From contig CM056376.1 of the NCBI GenBank assembly GCA_029718625.1, positions 124,052,794-124,116,793 on the forward strand: DNA of 64,000 nucleotides, in the 5' to 3' direction. A program made the position numbers and the translations under genes. Origin of the DNA: Synaphobranchus kaupii (taxonomy: Eukaryota; Chordata; Actinopteri; Anguilliformes; Synaphobranchidae). Shown here piece by piece: positions 34,196-45,950 of this stretch; position 1 is the first letter of the stretch, and the number at the start of each line of letters is the position of its first letter. The notes under the pieces are model-generated. The model saw only the letters and a program-made list of their open reading frames with translations, ran no database searches and was not told the origin of the DNA.

Positions 34196-34821
34196 GTAGC
34201 CACCAGCAACAACAAAAAAGACATAGACATAGGCAGACCCACAACACACAAACAAACATATCAAATAATACAGCCAAACGTCATGATTAAAAATAGCCCC
34301 CGCTGTCCCGAGATGTCCAATGTCATCAACCAGTCCAACACACTAACTCCGCCTCCACGACTTTCCTCCACAGGCTACACGCAGTGTCGTGGTCTCTGTC
34401 CACTGTCAAAACGGAGCTCAGCCTTTCCAGTCGCCGCCTCACTCCTCCCCCGCATTACCTTCTCCTTCCCTGGTGGCCTTTTTATGATTGCCTGCAGTCC
34501 TGGATCAGTCCTGACATCTTCGACTCAGGTGAAGAGCGATGGTAAACTTTGTGGCTGCAGATCCAACGGACATTCCTGAGCATAATGCGAATGCGTCTCC
34601 ATGGTGACGACCACAAACAAATTATCCCGAATAGACAATTCATCAATATTATAAAAACGAGCTGCAGGAGTGCCCTGAAAAATCTCCAGCCCGCTTCCCT
34701 GTCCTACAACAGATACACAGAGCATGATAAAAACAAAATACAAAAGCGAGACACACGCACATTCAAATGAACAAACATGAACATGAGAGAGAGCTGGACT
34801 ACATGTCGCCATTGCAGCGCC
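34196..34821. mobile_element. Unidentified insertion within the L1 ORF2
   Basis: The L1 reading stops near 34822 (…SNSNLNALKL on the minus strand) and resumes near 34195, so about 0.6 kb is foreign. The insert is GC- and CpG-richer than its surroundings. Its longest frame (minus strand, 34525-34890) matches no family I know. I could not identify target duplications or termini. It may be a truncated 5' region of another retroelement. Confidence 0.45.
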
Positions 34822-34961
34822 ACATGACGTCAGCTTCAAAGCATTTAGATTTGAATTGGAGATGTCAAAGATGAAAACGGAGTATAGCATCTACATAATA
34901 GAGAAATTATGTGTTTGGGTCCATTAATTGTGATCAGAGAAATACAAGAGATTTGCCTTAT
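34822..34961 (-). pseudogene. L1 ORF2, segment 3: reverse-transcriptase catalytic motif region
   Basis: On the minus strand it reads IRQISCISLITINGP, then KHIISL, then with a one-base shift YVDAIL, the degenerate equivalent of the YADD active-site motif. The first two frames join to segment 2 across the CAG...CTG element and to segment 4 across the unidentified insert. The YADD-to-YVDA change and the frameshift show it is inactive. Confidence 0.75.
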
Positions 34962-35618
34962 CAGTCCCACCGGGATCTCGCGGGATTCTCAAGTTTTTTT
35001 GTGATTGTTGTGGCCTAAAATGCTTGATTTCGCGGCAGCTTTTCTTAAAAGTTGCGATGCAAAGTGCGATGTTGTGTGTGTGTTTGTTGCGATGAAGTTT
35101 CGGTAATTATAGTGAAAGTTGTAAATAAAAGTTGTGATTTCAAAAATATATATGTAATTCAATAAGAAAATTATATGTAGGCCTAATATAAGTTCAGTGA
35201 GAATTAAACAGTACTGTATAACACAACTGGAAATATTATTGAGCTCAATATAACAAAAATGTTTTGTTTTATTTGTAAATTGAAATGTGAAACTTATGTT
35301 TTCGGACCTGAAAATCGCAGTTAACGTGGAGTAATTCTTGGAGTAATTATGTTTGTTCTCGTGTGATATGTGGAAATAGCCTATGTGTAAACATGGAGAC
35401 TCGTGACAGCAGAACCCAAATGCACTTTTATTATGAAACCATTTTTACGCTCAGTAATGACGGGGAAACTCGTTACAACGGAGGAGATATTTTAATAAAA
35501 ACATTTTGTAAGTCGCCTATTTGTGTTTGAAATCATTTGTCTTCTTTGAGCCGGGGTCTTAACACAACGATTTGACCATTTTTCTCGATCGCGACATCGC
35601 AAAATCCTGGAGGGACTG
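34962..35618. mobile_element. 657-bp non-autonomous CAG...CTG element inside L1
   Basis: Ends CAGTCCCACCGGGAT and ATCCTGGAGGGACTG are inverted (CAGTCCCTCCAGGAT on the minus strand). CCTTAT flanks both sides (34956-34961 and 35619-35624), extendable to TGCCTTAT because the terminal bases are shared with the target. Removing the element and one duplicate restores an uninterrupted L1 reading (TIRQ followed by ISCIS). No transposase. A hAT-like origin with 8-bp duplication, or a superfamily with 6-bp duplication, are both possible. Confidence 0.8.
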
Positions 35619-35769
35619 CCTTATGGTTTGTGATGGCAGTTCTATTGAAAGAGTGAATAATGAAGGACATCCCTGATGTGTTCTGAGTTTCAAAAGGAAT
35701 GGTCAGATCTCACCGCACCAGACTGTACTGATTCCATAGGGCCATTATACAGGACCATGAACATTTTAA
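35619..35769 (-). pseudogene. L1 ORF2, segment 2: reverse-transcriptase palm start
   Basis: The minus-strand frames give VLYNGPMESVQSGAV and then, after a shift, RTHQGCPSLFTLSIELPSQ, matching the GTRQGCPLSP block of L1-type reverse transcriptases. It is bounded on the right by the TTAA of the piggyBac-like element and on the left by the CCTTAT duplication of the CAG...CTG element. Confidence 0.8.
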
Positions 35770-36446
35770 CCCCTTTGTGCAGATGCCTTGTGGCCATGGC
35801 ACCGGCAGTAAGATTTTGCCCAACTGAGACATGTGTTGCTCCTGCAGCCAAACTATGTATGGAAATTTCAAACTCCATGTTTTATCTTTATTAGTACATG
35901 ATTCGTGACAACTCTGCCGACTATGGAGTTTCTAAGTGTCACTATTTTCCCGTAGCAAGTCCATTTAACAAGCAACCCCGCACCCAGTCTCGCCTGCAAC
36001 TTTACCTACCCATGCGTGACAAAAGCGCCTATGTGTGAGTTCATAAATATATTGTATTCATCATATAAAATTAGATTTCCATTATAGCAACAAGATAAAC
36101 CCAACAATAGCCTGATTGTATGCCAAAAAAGCAGTGAAAAGCCCTGCTCCCTCAAATGAAAAATAAATGTGAAATTATTGGCTCATTATACCACATCATT
36201 CTACTATCAATATCTGATACTAAATATGAAATAAATATACAATCCTACCATTGGTTTTACACATAGAGATGTTCCTTTCAGTGGTCATGTGATTGTTTGA
36301 ACAATTAATTACAGCCCAGCATAACGGTTTTAACGGTCTAGTATTACGCAAGCTCTACAGAAAACGTATTCCTAGACGGGAGTTTTCCCTTCCCAATATG
36401 TAAGTAGTACTTCTTCTAATATGCGGTTGGTCTCGGTGGCTACATA

Positions 36447-36690
36447 CAGTTGAAGTCGGAAGTTTACATACACTTAGGTTGAAGTCATTAAAACTCATTT
36501 TTAACCACTCTACAGATCTCATGTTAGCAAACTATAGTGTTCGCAAGTTAGTTAGGACATCTACTTTGTGCAAGGAATTTTTCCAACAATTGTTTACAGA
36601 CAGATTATTTCACTCTTAATTCACTATATCACAATCCCAGTGGGTCAGAAGTTTACATACACTAAGTTGACTGCGCCTTTAAATTTTTTA
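36447..36690 (+). mobile_element. Left IR/DR arm of a Sleeping Beauty-type Tc1 element
   Basis: Begins after TA with CAGTTGAAGTCGGAAGTTTA, and the internal repeat CCAGTGGGTCAGAAGTTTAC lies at 36637. The intervening GGACATCTACTTTGTGCAAG and CAACAATTGTTTACAGACAG are the standard arm sequence. Two direct repeats about 165 bp apart define the IR/DR arm bound by this transposase group. The transposase gene and right arm are absent; the sequence passes directly into the segment shared with 21.4-21.7 kb. Confidence 0.88.
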
Positions 36691-36973
36691 TATTTGGTTG
36701 CATATCCTTTGCATGCCATGACTTCCTGATGTCTGTGACCAAACAACATCAAAAGACTCTTGATATCTTATTTTCTGGTACTCTTACAAGTGATACTATA
36801 TGAATGGATCTCTATGGGAATTTGATTGACTAGATTTAGCTGTAAATTACACTGGAACAGTATGGAAACACATGGTTGGCTAAATGTCTCTAAGTCATCA
36901 AGGGTCTGACGTAACAAACAAGCCATAAATCATCACTCTGCTGCCAGAAATACAGTAGATATGGATGGATAAC
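36690..36973 (+). repeat. Segment shared (inverted) with the 21.4-21.7 kb fold-back element
   Basis: Runs from TTTGGTTGCATATCCTTTGC to CAGTAGATATGGATGGATAA and is the reverse complement of 21430-21735 with about 90% identity and two short indels. It ends exactly where the LINE tail at 36974 begins. Confidence 0.85.
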
Positions 36974-37460
36974 TTTTACATTACATTACAGTCATTTAGC
37001 AGACGCTTTTATCCAAAGAGAGATACAATAAGTGCATACAGAAACGTCATCAAAGTCACAGAACAGACAAGACAAAGCACATCCTTCCCATAATGTAGCA
37101 GCTATCCCTAGTAATGAACGTTGAATGTAGTTCACAGTAAGCTGTGGGTAAATCAACTGCACTTCTATTCTAAATACTATTATAAACTATAACAAACAGG
37201 CAGGAAAACACAGGGAACTAGTACAATGAGGTCCTAGGTTAGAATATCAGTCAAGGTGGAGTCTGAAGAGGTTTGTCTGGCAGGGTTTAGCAACTAGCTA
37301 GTTCTAATTAGCAACACAAAAGACAGGTAGCTGGCCCAATTACAGCGAGCAAGCTACGGACTAACTGCAAACAATTCAAAAAATAAACTAAGCTACCGAG
37401 TGACTCCAATCTGTTCAATTAACTAACAACAGCTGAAAGCAATGAAAAAAAAAATGCTTA
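36974..37460 (-). repeat. Reverse LINE 3'-end repeat
   Basis: Starts TTACATTACATTACAGTCAT and continues through AATAAGTGCATACAGAAACG as in 20-175. The following 350 bp (AGGAAAACACAGGGAACTAG, GGAGTCTGAAGAGGT) resemble the 3' untranslated region of the same LINE read backwards. This copy is longer than the one at the window start. Confidence 0.65.
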
Positions 37461-38088
37461 TCTGAGTCCGAGTGTCGCCTAGACACATCCATGACACAGC
37501 AATTATACACTCTGTTACTGAAGTGTGACTTCAAAACCGAAGTACGTACCGAACCGTGACTTTTGTGTACCATTACACCCCTACCCTATACTGATGAAAA
37601 TATAGTAATTCCCACTTGAAAATGATGCAAAAGTGAGCCAAAACTGTTGATTTGTAGTAAAATATATATTTTATTATTATTATTTAGAGCAGTGCACAAT
37701 TTAGCCATTTGGATAGATTTGGAGACACTAATGGACAGCAGGGTACACTGCCTATATTTTGCATCATAGACCTTTAGTAGTTCTGCGTATCATCCTCAGA
37801 TTTTGCACACTTATGGATATGGAGTTTATGATCCAGGAAATGTATAGATTTACCTGTTTCACTTATGTAGCTCTCAGTATTTCATTGAAAACTAAAGAAA
37901 AAAATATTTTTCCAAAGATTCTTTGCATTTGTAGCACTTTATTTTGACTTAAATTTATGAAAATAAACAAGTTCGTATTGTAAATGGTACACCTGTTTTA
38001 TTTCAGTTATATATAGTTATAAAGCCTTAAACAGAGCACCCCCTAAATAGGTGAGAATTTACCAAAATTTGCCATCTGCACAAAGGGG

Positions 38089-39490
38089 TTAATAAATAAG
38101 GAGCCAAAACCAAATTTTTCAAGGGCTAACCAAATAAAATCCCAATCAATGCTGCAGGACTAGAGCCTTGGCAAACAGTTTGAGGTATGAATTTATCAAA
38201 CTGATGGCCTATAACTTGAGCAATCAAGAGGGTAATTTCCTTTCTGTAATAACAGAGAGATTAAAGATATGGCTTGGTCTCTATGGACAGATCCATTCCC
38301 AATGGAAAAATCTATGGAGTTTAAAATAACTGGCCCAACCTGGTCCCATACTGCAAGGAGCAGCTCTGGGGGAATACCGTCGAAAACCTGGGGACTAAAA
38401 CCTGCTCAAGTATAATTGCGGCCTCTGGGTCATCTCTTTAGTCTGAAAAACTATTTGGGAGCTTAAGGTGTTTAAAAAAATTGCATTGCTTTTTTCAGTA
38501 CTGAAAGGACGGTGATGTATCAGATGTATATAACTTTGAATAAAATTTCATGAAGGTCAAATGTATTTCCAGCGGGTAACTGATGATCTGGCCTTCATTA
38601 TTTTTGTTAATTTTATTTTTAATTATTTATTTTTCATTCTTTTTTTTAAAATAAATTTGGGGCCCAAGGGGCTAAGCATATCCAATTCCCACCAAATCCC
38701 GCTCCACATTTTCATAGTAAGTCTGCTTAGGTCGATATGTCAGGAATTCAGCCCTCACTGTTGATAGTTCATTAAAGTTGCTTTTGGCAATATCTCAAAG
38801 TTGAGCCTTTTCATATTAATAGATAAAGGCTTTACTATTTAATTTTCCAGGTCACACAGTTGTATGCTGCATGTGGAATTAATTTGTGATGTAAAAGTGA
38901 TGAGCATTCCTCTAATGAAGCACTTAAGTGTCTCCCATAGAGTTTGAGGATTAGCCGCATAACTTTCATGAATATAAATGAATACTTTAAGGCCTGATGT
39001 TAGCTGTTTGATAAAGTAGATATACGTACATTGAGGTGTCATCTTTTGGCTCGAGTAATCTTAGGGTGAAAGAAAAATGTATAGAATACTGGTGAATGAT
39101 TCAAAACGGCAAAGGGCAGAATATTAGTGTTCTTAACAGATGTGAAGCTATTTGGGGAAACAAACAGATAATATGTGAATACAAACATGTGTCTATCTGA
39201 ATGGAAAGTAAAATATTTCACTGTGGGGTTCCTTAAATGCCATTTAGCCCATATGTATTTATATCACTTATGAAATGAACACGAGCAGAAGAAACTAATG
39301 AATTTAGTAAGTCTGAATGATACGTATGTATTAATTTGGCCATCTACCACAGTGTTTATTTTCAGCACCAATGATGAGGGCATATACTGTGATGTCAATA
39401 AACTTCCTGGTTAAAAATCTGGATCATACACGTTAGGTGCATACAGGTAAAATATCCTGGAAATGTACTGAAAAAAAATGTCTCGAAAAG
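38089..39490 (-). pseudogene. L1 ORF2, segment 1: endonuclease C-terminus to early reverse transcriptase
   Basis: Leftward from 39490 the frames give LYAPNVYDPDF, KWHLRNPTVKYFTFHSDRH, ILPFAVLNHSPVF, and PQTLWETLKCFIRGMLI (endonuclease end and linker). Then come YYENVERDL, FDGIPPELLLAVWDQVGPV, LLQKGNYPLDCSSYRPS (reverse-transcriptase entry) and DWDFIWLALEKFGFGSLF at the TTAA junction. About 50 residues between SSYRP and DWDF are missing, an internal deletion. Several frameshifts and stops make it inactive. The N-terminal endonuclease half and ORF1 are absent. Confidence 0.85.
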
Positions 39491-40512
39491 AGTGGGAACC
39501 CTGAAACATAAAATTAACAAAATGCTTACAGGTTTCTATTATCCATTGCAGCGATTGTTGCTAAATTTTCCAATCAGTGCGACAAAGCGAAACAAATTGG
39601 AAATTCAGTGTAATCAGAAATAAATGGTAAAGTTATTGGTGTGCGCAAGCACCTGTTAAATGATAGCCATTGAAAACATGTTTTCATTCATTCATTGAAT
39701 GATGAGTTAATGCTTTCATTAACCTTTGTGACTTCTGAATTCACAAACATGTTTATGGAGGGGGCACGCACCTCTTGTGTTGTGAGTAGAAAAAAATAAT
39801 AAGCCCGTAGCAGCTTAACATGAAACAAAGTGCGGGGTTGTGTAACCTATTTATATGGAGTGAACTTTTTTTTATATAGGGAGGTTTGATTTGTATTTTA
39901 ATTTAGTTTGGAACTTCAATACGGCTGTAAGGCTATGGTACAGCAGGGAGGAGGGAGTTGGGGGCTGGAGAACTGGGTCGAGCTCTTCAGAGAACACAAT
40001 CCCCTGAGCACAGCGATTTGGTCTGTGGGAGCCAATAGCATGCAATGGTAGTGCCTCAGGGGGCTGCAGAAGAACTTGCGAGGATGTCTGTAAAAAGGCT
40101 GTATCACTGTATCAGTTAAAATAAAAAAAATATATAAAAAAAAACCTTGCTCACATAATATACGTATTTCTCCATTGTATTTAGTTGTATTTTTGTAACG
40201 TAACTGTAATTTCTGTACGGGTAAAGTAATTCAAAATTGTTGTTCAACTAAACATATATATTTTCATATTATGATCAATGGGAATATTTCTTAGCTTCAA
40301 TGACAATAGTCTTACTATATATGAGGGTATTTGGAAATTGATTATATGTTGAGGGTCCCTTTAAGAGAGGTTCTGCCTCCATGCTGATGTCCCTCCTTTC
40401 AGGCCACACATATTCCTGTTTGCTGGTTTTTCACTGCTTATAAGAATAAGGTGAATCCTTATGGGCATAAGCTTGGTTTTATTGAATCCGAAAAAGTAAA
40501 TGAATAACGTCT
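39491..40512. other. No recognised gene
   Basis: Unique AT-rich DNA. The L1 similarity fades at about 39490. No ends or exons seen. Confidence 0.35.
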
Positions 40513-40805
40513 GGGGCCACATGTATAAGCAGTGCTGATCAGAAAAATGCCCTCAGAAAGCTGCATAAGCGAGTTTCCACGCAAAAATTCAGATGTATAA
40601 TGCAACACCTGCTGTGAGAATCTGTGTACCTCTGCACACGATGGACACCATACATACGCAATGTTTGGAGTCCGTGTGATATGGTGACACAGTGACAGAA
40701 AGGCAGAGGTAGAAAATGCAAAACTTTTTTAAAGCAGATTTCCGACTGTCACACTGAGAGTTCTTTTACGCATTCTTTTACTCAGAGTTTTATACATGTG
40801 GCCCC
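40513..40805. mobile_element. 293-bp TIR element (GGGGCCACATGTATAA ends)
   Basis: GGGGCCACATGTATAA at the left and TTATACATGTGGCCCC at the right are a perfect 16-bp inverted repeat. The interior is non-coding. No certain target duplication. It is a miniature DNA transposon of a kind common in fish. Confidence 0.78.
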
Positions 40806-43800
40806 TGGTTTGATTGAATTGCATATTACCTTAAACTGGTTAAGTGTGTTTGATTGAATTTTGGGGTGAATGTCTCTTGAATTTGGAACAAGAATTTAAA
40901 TGTACTTTAAAATAATAATACATAAGTAAATTCAAAGGTTATTTCTATTGAATCTGTAGTGTATGATGTTTGCATTTACATTTTAACTGGGTGTCATAAG
41001 CACATGTTTAATCAAGGAGGAATATTCATATTTCTAAATTTCTTTAACAGAAACATAATTTTTGTGTTGAACCTGCTGTTACAGCTGGCTGATTTTGTCA
41101 GTGGTGATAGACTGGAGCGTGATTTGTATGTTGATCAAAATAGCAGCGTCCTTCAATAATTGGTCCCAAAGGTGCCTTGTTTAAATGAAAACCCTCAACA
41201 GCTTCTGTCTTTTTCATTTTATAGGCATCCTGTCCTCCACTCACACTTAACTAAATAAAATTAAGAAAAAATAATAATCATGTTTGGATTCAAATTGTCC
41301 CTCTAATGCAATCTGTTAGGTTGCCTCCCTTTCTGAGGAAAAAAAAACATGTTAACTCCTCATTGCCTTACTCACTCGTAAAGGCATCACTTGCTATCTG
41401 ATATGTCTTGGGGAAAACCTGCATTCAGGTTTCAGGTTCCAGTGAACTATTAATAATAGCCTGTAGCAAAAGGATGCCACAAGCTTCATCCTACTAAGGT
41501 TCTTCAGATTACTGCTGATTTAATAATCAACAATGTATGTGCATAGATAACTCCCAGTTGTTGTCACTGAGAGATATGCTTAAAATGTGATTAAAAAAAT
41601 AATCAAATCAAAATTAACCTGGCCTGTTTGTTAACATTACATAGCATAGCCACTGCATATTTGACTTGCTAACCTCGCATTAGTTATGCGATTCCTGTAA
41701 CTCAGGCTCTCTAATTTTGTGTGAATGTCTCATTATAAAAAACACGTAATGGCCATATATTTCTTAAATGTTATTTTTTTTATCTTTCCTTGTATTGCTA
41801 CTGATAATTCCTGGGCCAGCTAAACTATAGGTAGTCATGCCACTGCTCAGAGTCTCTTCTGTGATAAATGCTCCACTCTCCTCTTAAAATAGCCAATTGA
41901 TCAGTAGTTCAGGAACTGCCATCTAACAATGCAATTCAGGGAGAAGAGACCTTGCAGTGGTATAATACAATGACTAAGTACAATACAATTAATATAAAAA
42001 ACAAAATCATGGTGATCCCAGGCCAAACTACTGATTTGCCCACCACTGCATGAAACAGGTCTATAATTATTACTTTTTTTTTGGTCAACACACTGCCAGG
42101 AAAACATTTAAATTTTAACAGGAAATTTAACATGTATGGCACAGAAGGCAGAACAGAAATATGTCCATGAGGCAGAGATGGACCAAATAATTTCTGGAAA
42201 GAGGAATAATAGATCACTGGACTCACGTAATAGGGTATATGACAGCAAGAGATTCGTAAAAAGTAGTGAGATCCTCAAGTTCAACATGATTACAAAAATA
42301 GGAAATTGTTTGCACTGGCAAACTATAGCAGTGTCTGTACAATAAACAAGTTGATGTGTTACCTCATAATTTAACATTTGTTCTCAGCATTAACGGTTGA
42401 CACAGATCTGGGATTTGTTAAATATTGTCAACGGTTTTATTTGGCCCTGGCTCTCACTCAACCCTGTGGCACAGAGAGCAATTAACACCCACCATGGTTT
42501 TGTTGCAGTGGAAATCTTAATAGAAGTGCATAGCCAGTGAAACAGGGAATTGAAGCGAGAATCAGCGCACAGGTTGAATGTATCCCTGTACACGTGTAAA
42601 TTGTGTATGGAGCATTGGGTTTGAAGAGTTCTACTGACAGAAAATTATCTCCCAATTTTCCCAGTGGGGTCTCCTTGACAAGTGGAGGAATCATAATTTA
42701 GAAGCACACATCGTACAATCCCGGCATACATTTACAAATGCTCACGAGGGGCTCTTCATAAAGCCCGGAACATCTACAACTGTGAGTTAAAAATACTATG
42801 TTGAATCAAATATTGTTTTAATGTGACAGGCCTTCTCCTTGCTAGTAGTGGCTTAATTAGATTACTGTATTTGAAAGCAGTAGAGAGACAGCAACGCTGA
42901 ATTTGAGAGGTGCAAAATAAGCAGGTGTTATAAATGTGTACAAATGTGCACAACATGTCGCTTTGCAAAAGTGTTGGACTATTTAAAAAAATGTAGAACA
43001 TAACTGTCAGTTATTTTTTGGGATACCAGCAGCTGTGCCAAAATACATTTTGAAAAGTACAGTCAGACTCATGTAAATTACTCCTTGGGAAAGTATTTTA
43101 CATTTCAGTACTCAAATAACACGCAGATTGGGGAGTCAAGTCTGCAGGAGCCCTGAAAATAAGTTAACTTTGTTTAAATTAGTTTTGTTATTATTATAAT
43201 TTATTTTTTATTTATTTATTTATGTAGCAATCAGTGCAGATTAGTATGTTAATAGAGTAAGACCTCTGGGCCATCATGTTAATTACAAGCATGAGTACTT
43301 GTGAAATTATTCAATTGATACATTTTTCATTGGCATGTTATAGTAATGCACCCCACCTAAGAAAAACTAGTGTGTATCAATCAATGTAAATATAGATATG
43401 TATATGAGGCTACTCTAAAGGTAGGTCCGTCAAACAATATGTGTCACCTACATAACTGTCAGAAACATCTTGAAACCATAGGAGGACCACTGGCTTTAGA
43501 GACAAAGTGATGTAACTGCCAATAGCATTCTTTGGGGAAAAATATACTTTCACAGCACCATCCCATCTCTGGTGAAGCTTCATGCTGAAGACAAAAAGTC
43601 ATAATGTATGCTAACAAATATGTTTTTGTTTGGGTTGGTGTAGGCATACTGAGTTTTCAACAAAGAATGCAACACATTTCTGCTTGTGTGTTCTTCGAGC
43701 AGTGTTGCATGGGTGCATATGCTTATTGACGGAGAGAGTATTTTCTTTATGGCCGATGTTTGCCATTCACCATACATGTATGCCATAGTTAGGGCTCCAG

Positions 43801-43979
43801 TGTTTCTGAGAACCTGAAGGAGGTTATAGAGCCGGGTGTACATATGGTCTGGACCTGGTTCTTTGTTGTACATTTGAATAATGCTGAGGAAGCAGCAACC
43901 TGCCTGAAAATTGTTTATTGCTGATCTATAGCATTTTAGCATGACTGAATGTCATCATTATTTTATTTTTTTGACTTTT

Positions 43980-44024
43980 GAGAAGAATAAGAAGAAGAAG
44001 AAGAAGAATAAGAAGAAGAAGACA
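43980..44024. repeat. (GAA)n microsatellite with AAT interruptions
   Basis: GAAGAAGAA units with two AATAAG interruptions. Confidence 0.85.
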
Positions 44025-44293
44025 TGTAAGGGATGTGGGGTTTACAATGGGATAACGTGTGGAATATTTGAGGGATGTTGTGGCAAATAAATGAGATATT
44101 GCCTAAGCCTGAAATGTAGGCTCAATTGAAAACATAACTGGGGGCCATATTCTCCTTCTGTACATTTACAGAAAGATATTTGCCTTCGGTTTGTGGAAAA
44201 TTAACGCAGAGTAAAAGATTAATTTGCACTATGCAAGTCACTTGCCCGTGAAAAATTAACAAAAGAAAGTCCAGTAATTCCCCACACACCCAT

Positions 44294-44294
<1 letters not shown>

Positions 44295-44341
<47 letters not shown>
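44295..44341. repeat. (CA)n microsatellite
   Basis: About 23 CA units. Confidence 0.95.
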
Positions 44342-44347
<6 letters not shown>

Positions 44348-45950
44348 AGATCAGTGAATGGGCTCATGGAAACATAGTGACCATTGCTAGAACCAAGATG
44401 TATTTTCAGTCACCTGAATATTGTACTTACATAAAATCTATCTGTGACCTACATTTATTTGTGATCCCCTCATATTTTCAAGGCACATTCTGTTTGGCAG
44501 TCGGACATATAAACTATATAAACTGTGAACCCTAGGATTGTGGCGTCAAATCCAGAGATCCAGGTGAAGCACAAGATAAAGCACTTTGTCGCTCCAGTTA
44601 AAATCCGACTGTGCAAAATAATTACACAGAACCTACAAGTTTGAAAACATAGCAAAGTCACCATGGATTAATGTGCCTGCCAATCAAATGTATATCAAAA
44701 ACATAAATAATCCATTTGAAGCTATTCAATTTGAAATAGTCTTTTAAAACCCAGTCTGCTGCTTAAGCGTGCAGATGCATGACCAATAAACATACATAAG
44801 AGAGGGGGAGAGAGCGGGAGAGCGAGAACAAGAAAAGAAACTGGAAATACAGTATTCCATCTGTCCAAATTCAAATGAGATGGCACTGCTTGTGAAGGTG
44901 CCTTTCCCAACTCCCGAGGTGAACGTCCTGAAAGTTTCACAATGCCACCATTTGGACAACACCACTGGGAAAAATAAATAAATAAAATTGTAATAATTAA
45001 AATAAATACATGGAAAATTAAGAACATGCTATCTGACTCAGACACCTTAAAAAAACAATCCAATGAAGTCTGGGCACAGGTTGTGCTGTTTGTGAATCCA
45101 AGCAGGGAGAACAGGGCACCAGCTGCCCTTCTGCTTATTAAATATTGATGGAGGTCAAGGGTCACGAAGGTGGCTGAATATTTCACCGCTTTTCTGACAA
45201 AACTCATTTATTTTATTCTCCATTCGGCAGATGTACGCAGCTTAATGTGTCATGTAGCTAGTGACAATATTTTACATTTCATAAAATATGGGAGCCCATG
45301 GATCGCAAGTTAACTTCTGTTGTTTCAGAATCTCCCCAGGGAAGTCGTTTGAATTTCAAGAGTAGCACTTAAACTGTTCTTTTGAAGTTCTGTGTGCGCG
45401 TGGCTCTGTGAAATCCGAGAGACCTGAAAGCTTTTTTTTAATTGCTTTTTTTTTGTTGTACAGTTTCACAATAACAGGCTAGCATTGCACCACTAGAAGA
45501 ATGTGCTGCATTTATGGTTTAACAATATTGAGTGCTTATCTCGAAATCTACTTTTAGTGTGTATACTTACCAAGATGAATTTCAAACCTGTAAATTCGGG
45601 GAGCGGGGAGGGAAATTAAACCACATTTGAAGGACTGAGTGTGTAGGCTTTGCAATTCTTTAACAGAGTCCGAATGGGAATATAAGAATGCACACAACAT
45701 CCACTTAAAATAATGTGGTCCGGAAACAATGGCCAATCCATACATGACAGATAGAGCTGTCCAGTGCATCCCAAACTTTGCATTGTGTACAAGGGGGGTT
45801 ATTTAATCCCTCGGCCTTGCTGTTTCCCCTTACCTTTACCAAATTAACTTATTCTTATGTTACCAAATTAACTTATTTATATGTTAAATTTCTTCTCAGG
45901 TGTTGGAAGGACATGCAGGTTTTCTGCAGGTCAAGGTTACATTACTTGTG

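Larger units (their letters stand above)
35770..38088. mobile_element. piggyBac-like element, 2.3 kb, inserted at TTAA
   Basis: A perfect 16-bp inverted repeat, CCCCTTTGTGCAGATG at the left and CATCTGCACAAAGGGG at the right, is flanked by TTAA on both sides (35766-35769 and 38089-38092). TTAA duplication with CCC...GGG ends is the piggyBac hallmark. No piggyBac transposase frame is visible, so it is non-autonomous or gutted. It hosts other repeats (Sleeping Beauty-type arm, shared fold-back segment, LINE tail). The L1 reading on either side joins in frame across one TTAA, showing precise insertion into L1. Confidence 0.82.
40806..45935. other. Mostly unique non-coding DNA
   Basis: No transposon ends located. 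Contains (GAA)n-like repeats at 43980-44024 and (CA)n at 44295-44341. The longest frame in the window (minus strand, 44722-45207) shows no domain. The sequence around 42820-42900 (GGCTTAATTAGATTACTG) and 45060-45210 is complex and could be conserved non-coding DNA. Confidence 0.35.

Noticed and set aside
42136..42345. 69-codon frame with many charged residues (MAQKAEQKYVHEAE...)
   Set aside because: It looks protein-like at first, but no family is recognised and two longer antisense frames overlap it; not enough for a gene call.
44122..44367. Cys/Val repeat protein on the minus strand
   Set aside because: It is the translation of the (CA)n microsatellite.
44722..45207. Longest open frame in the window (161 codons, minus strand)
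   Set aside because: No recognisable domain, mixed hydrophobic and low-complexity stretches, no splice or promoter context, and the underlying DNA looks more like non-coding regulatory sequence.
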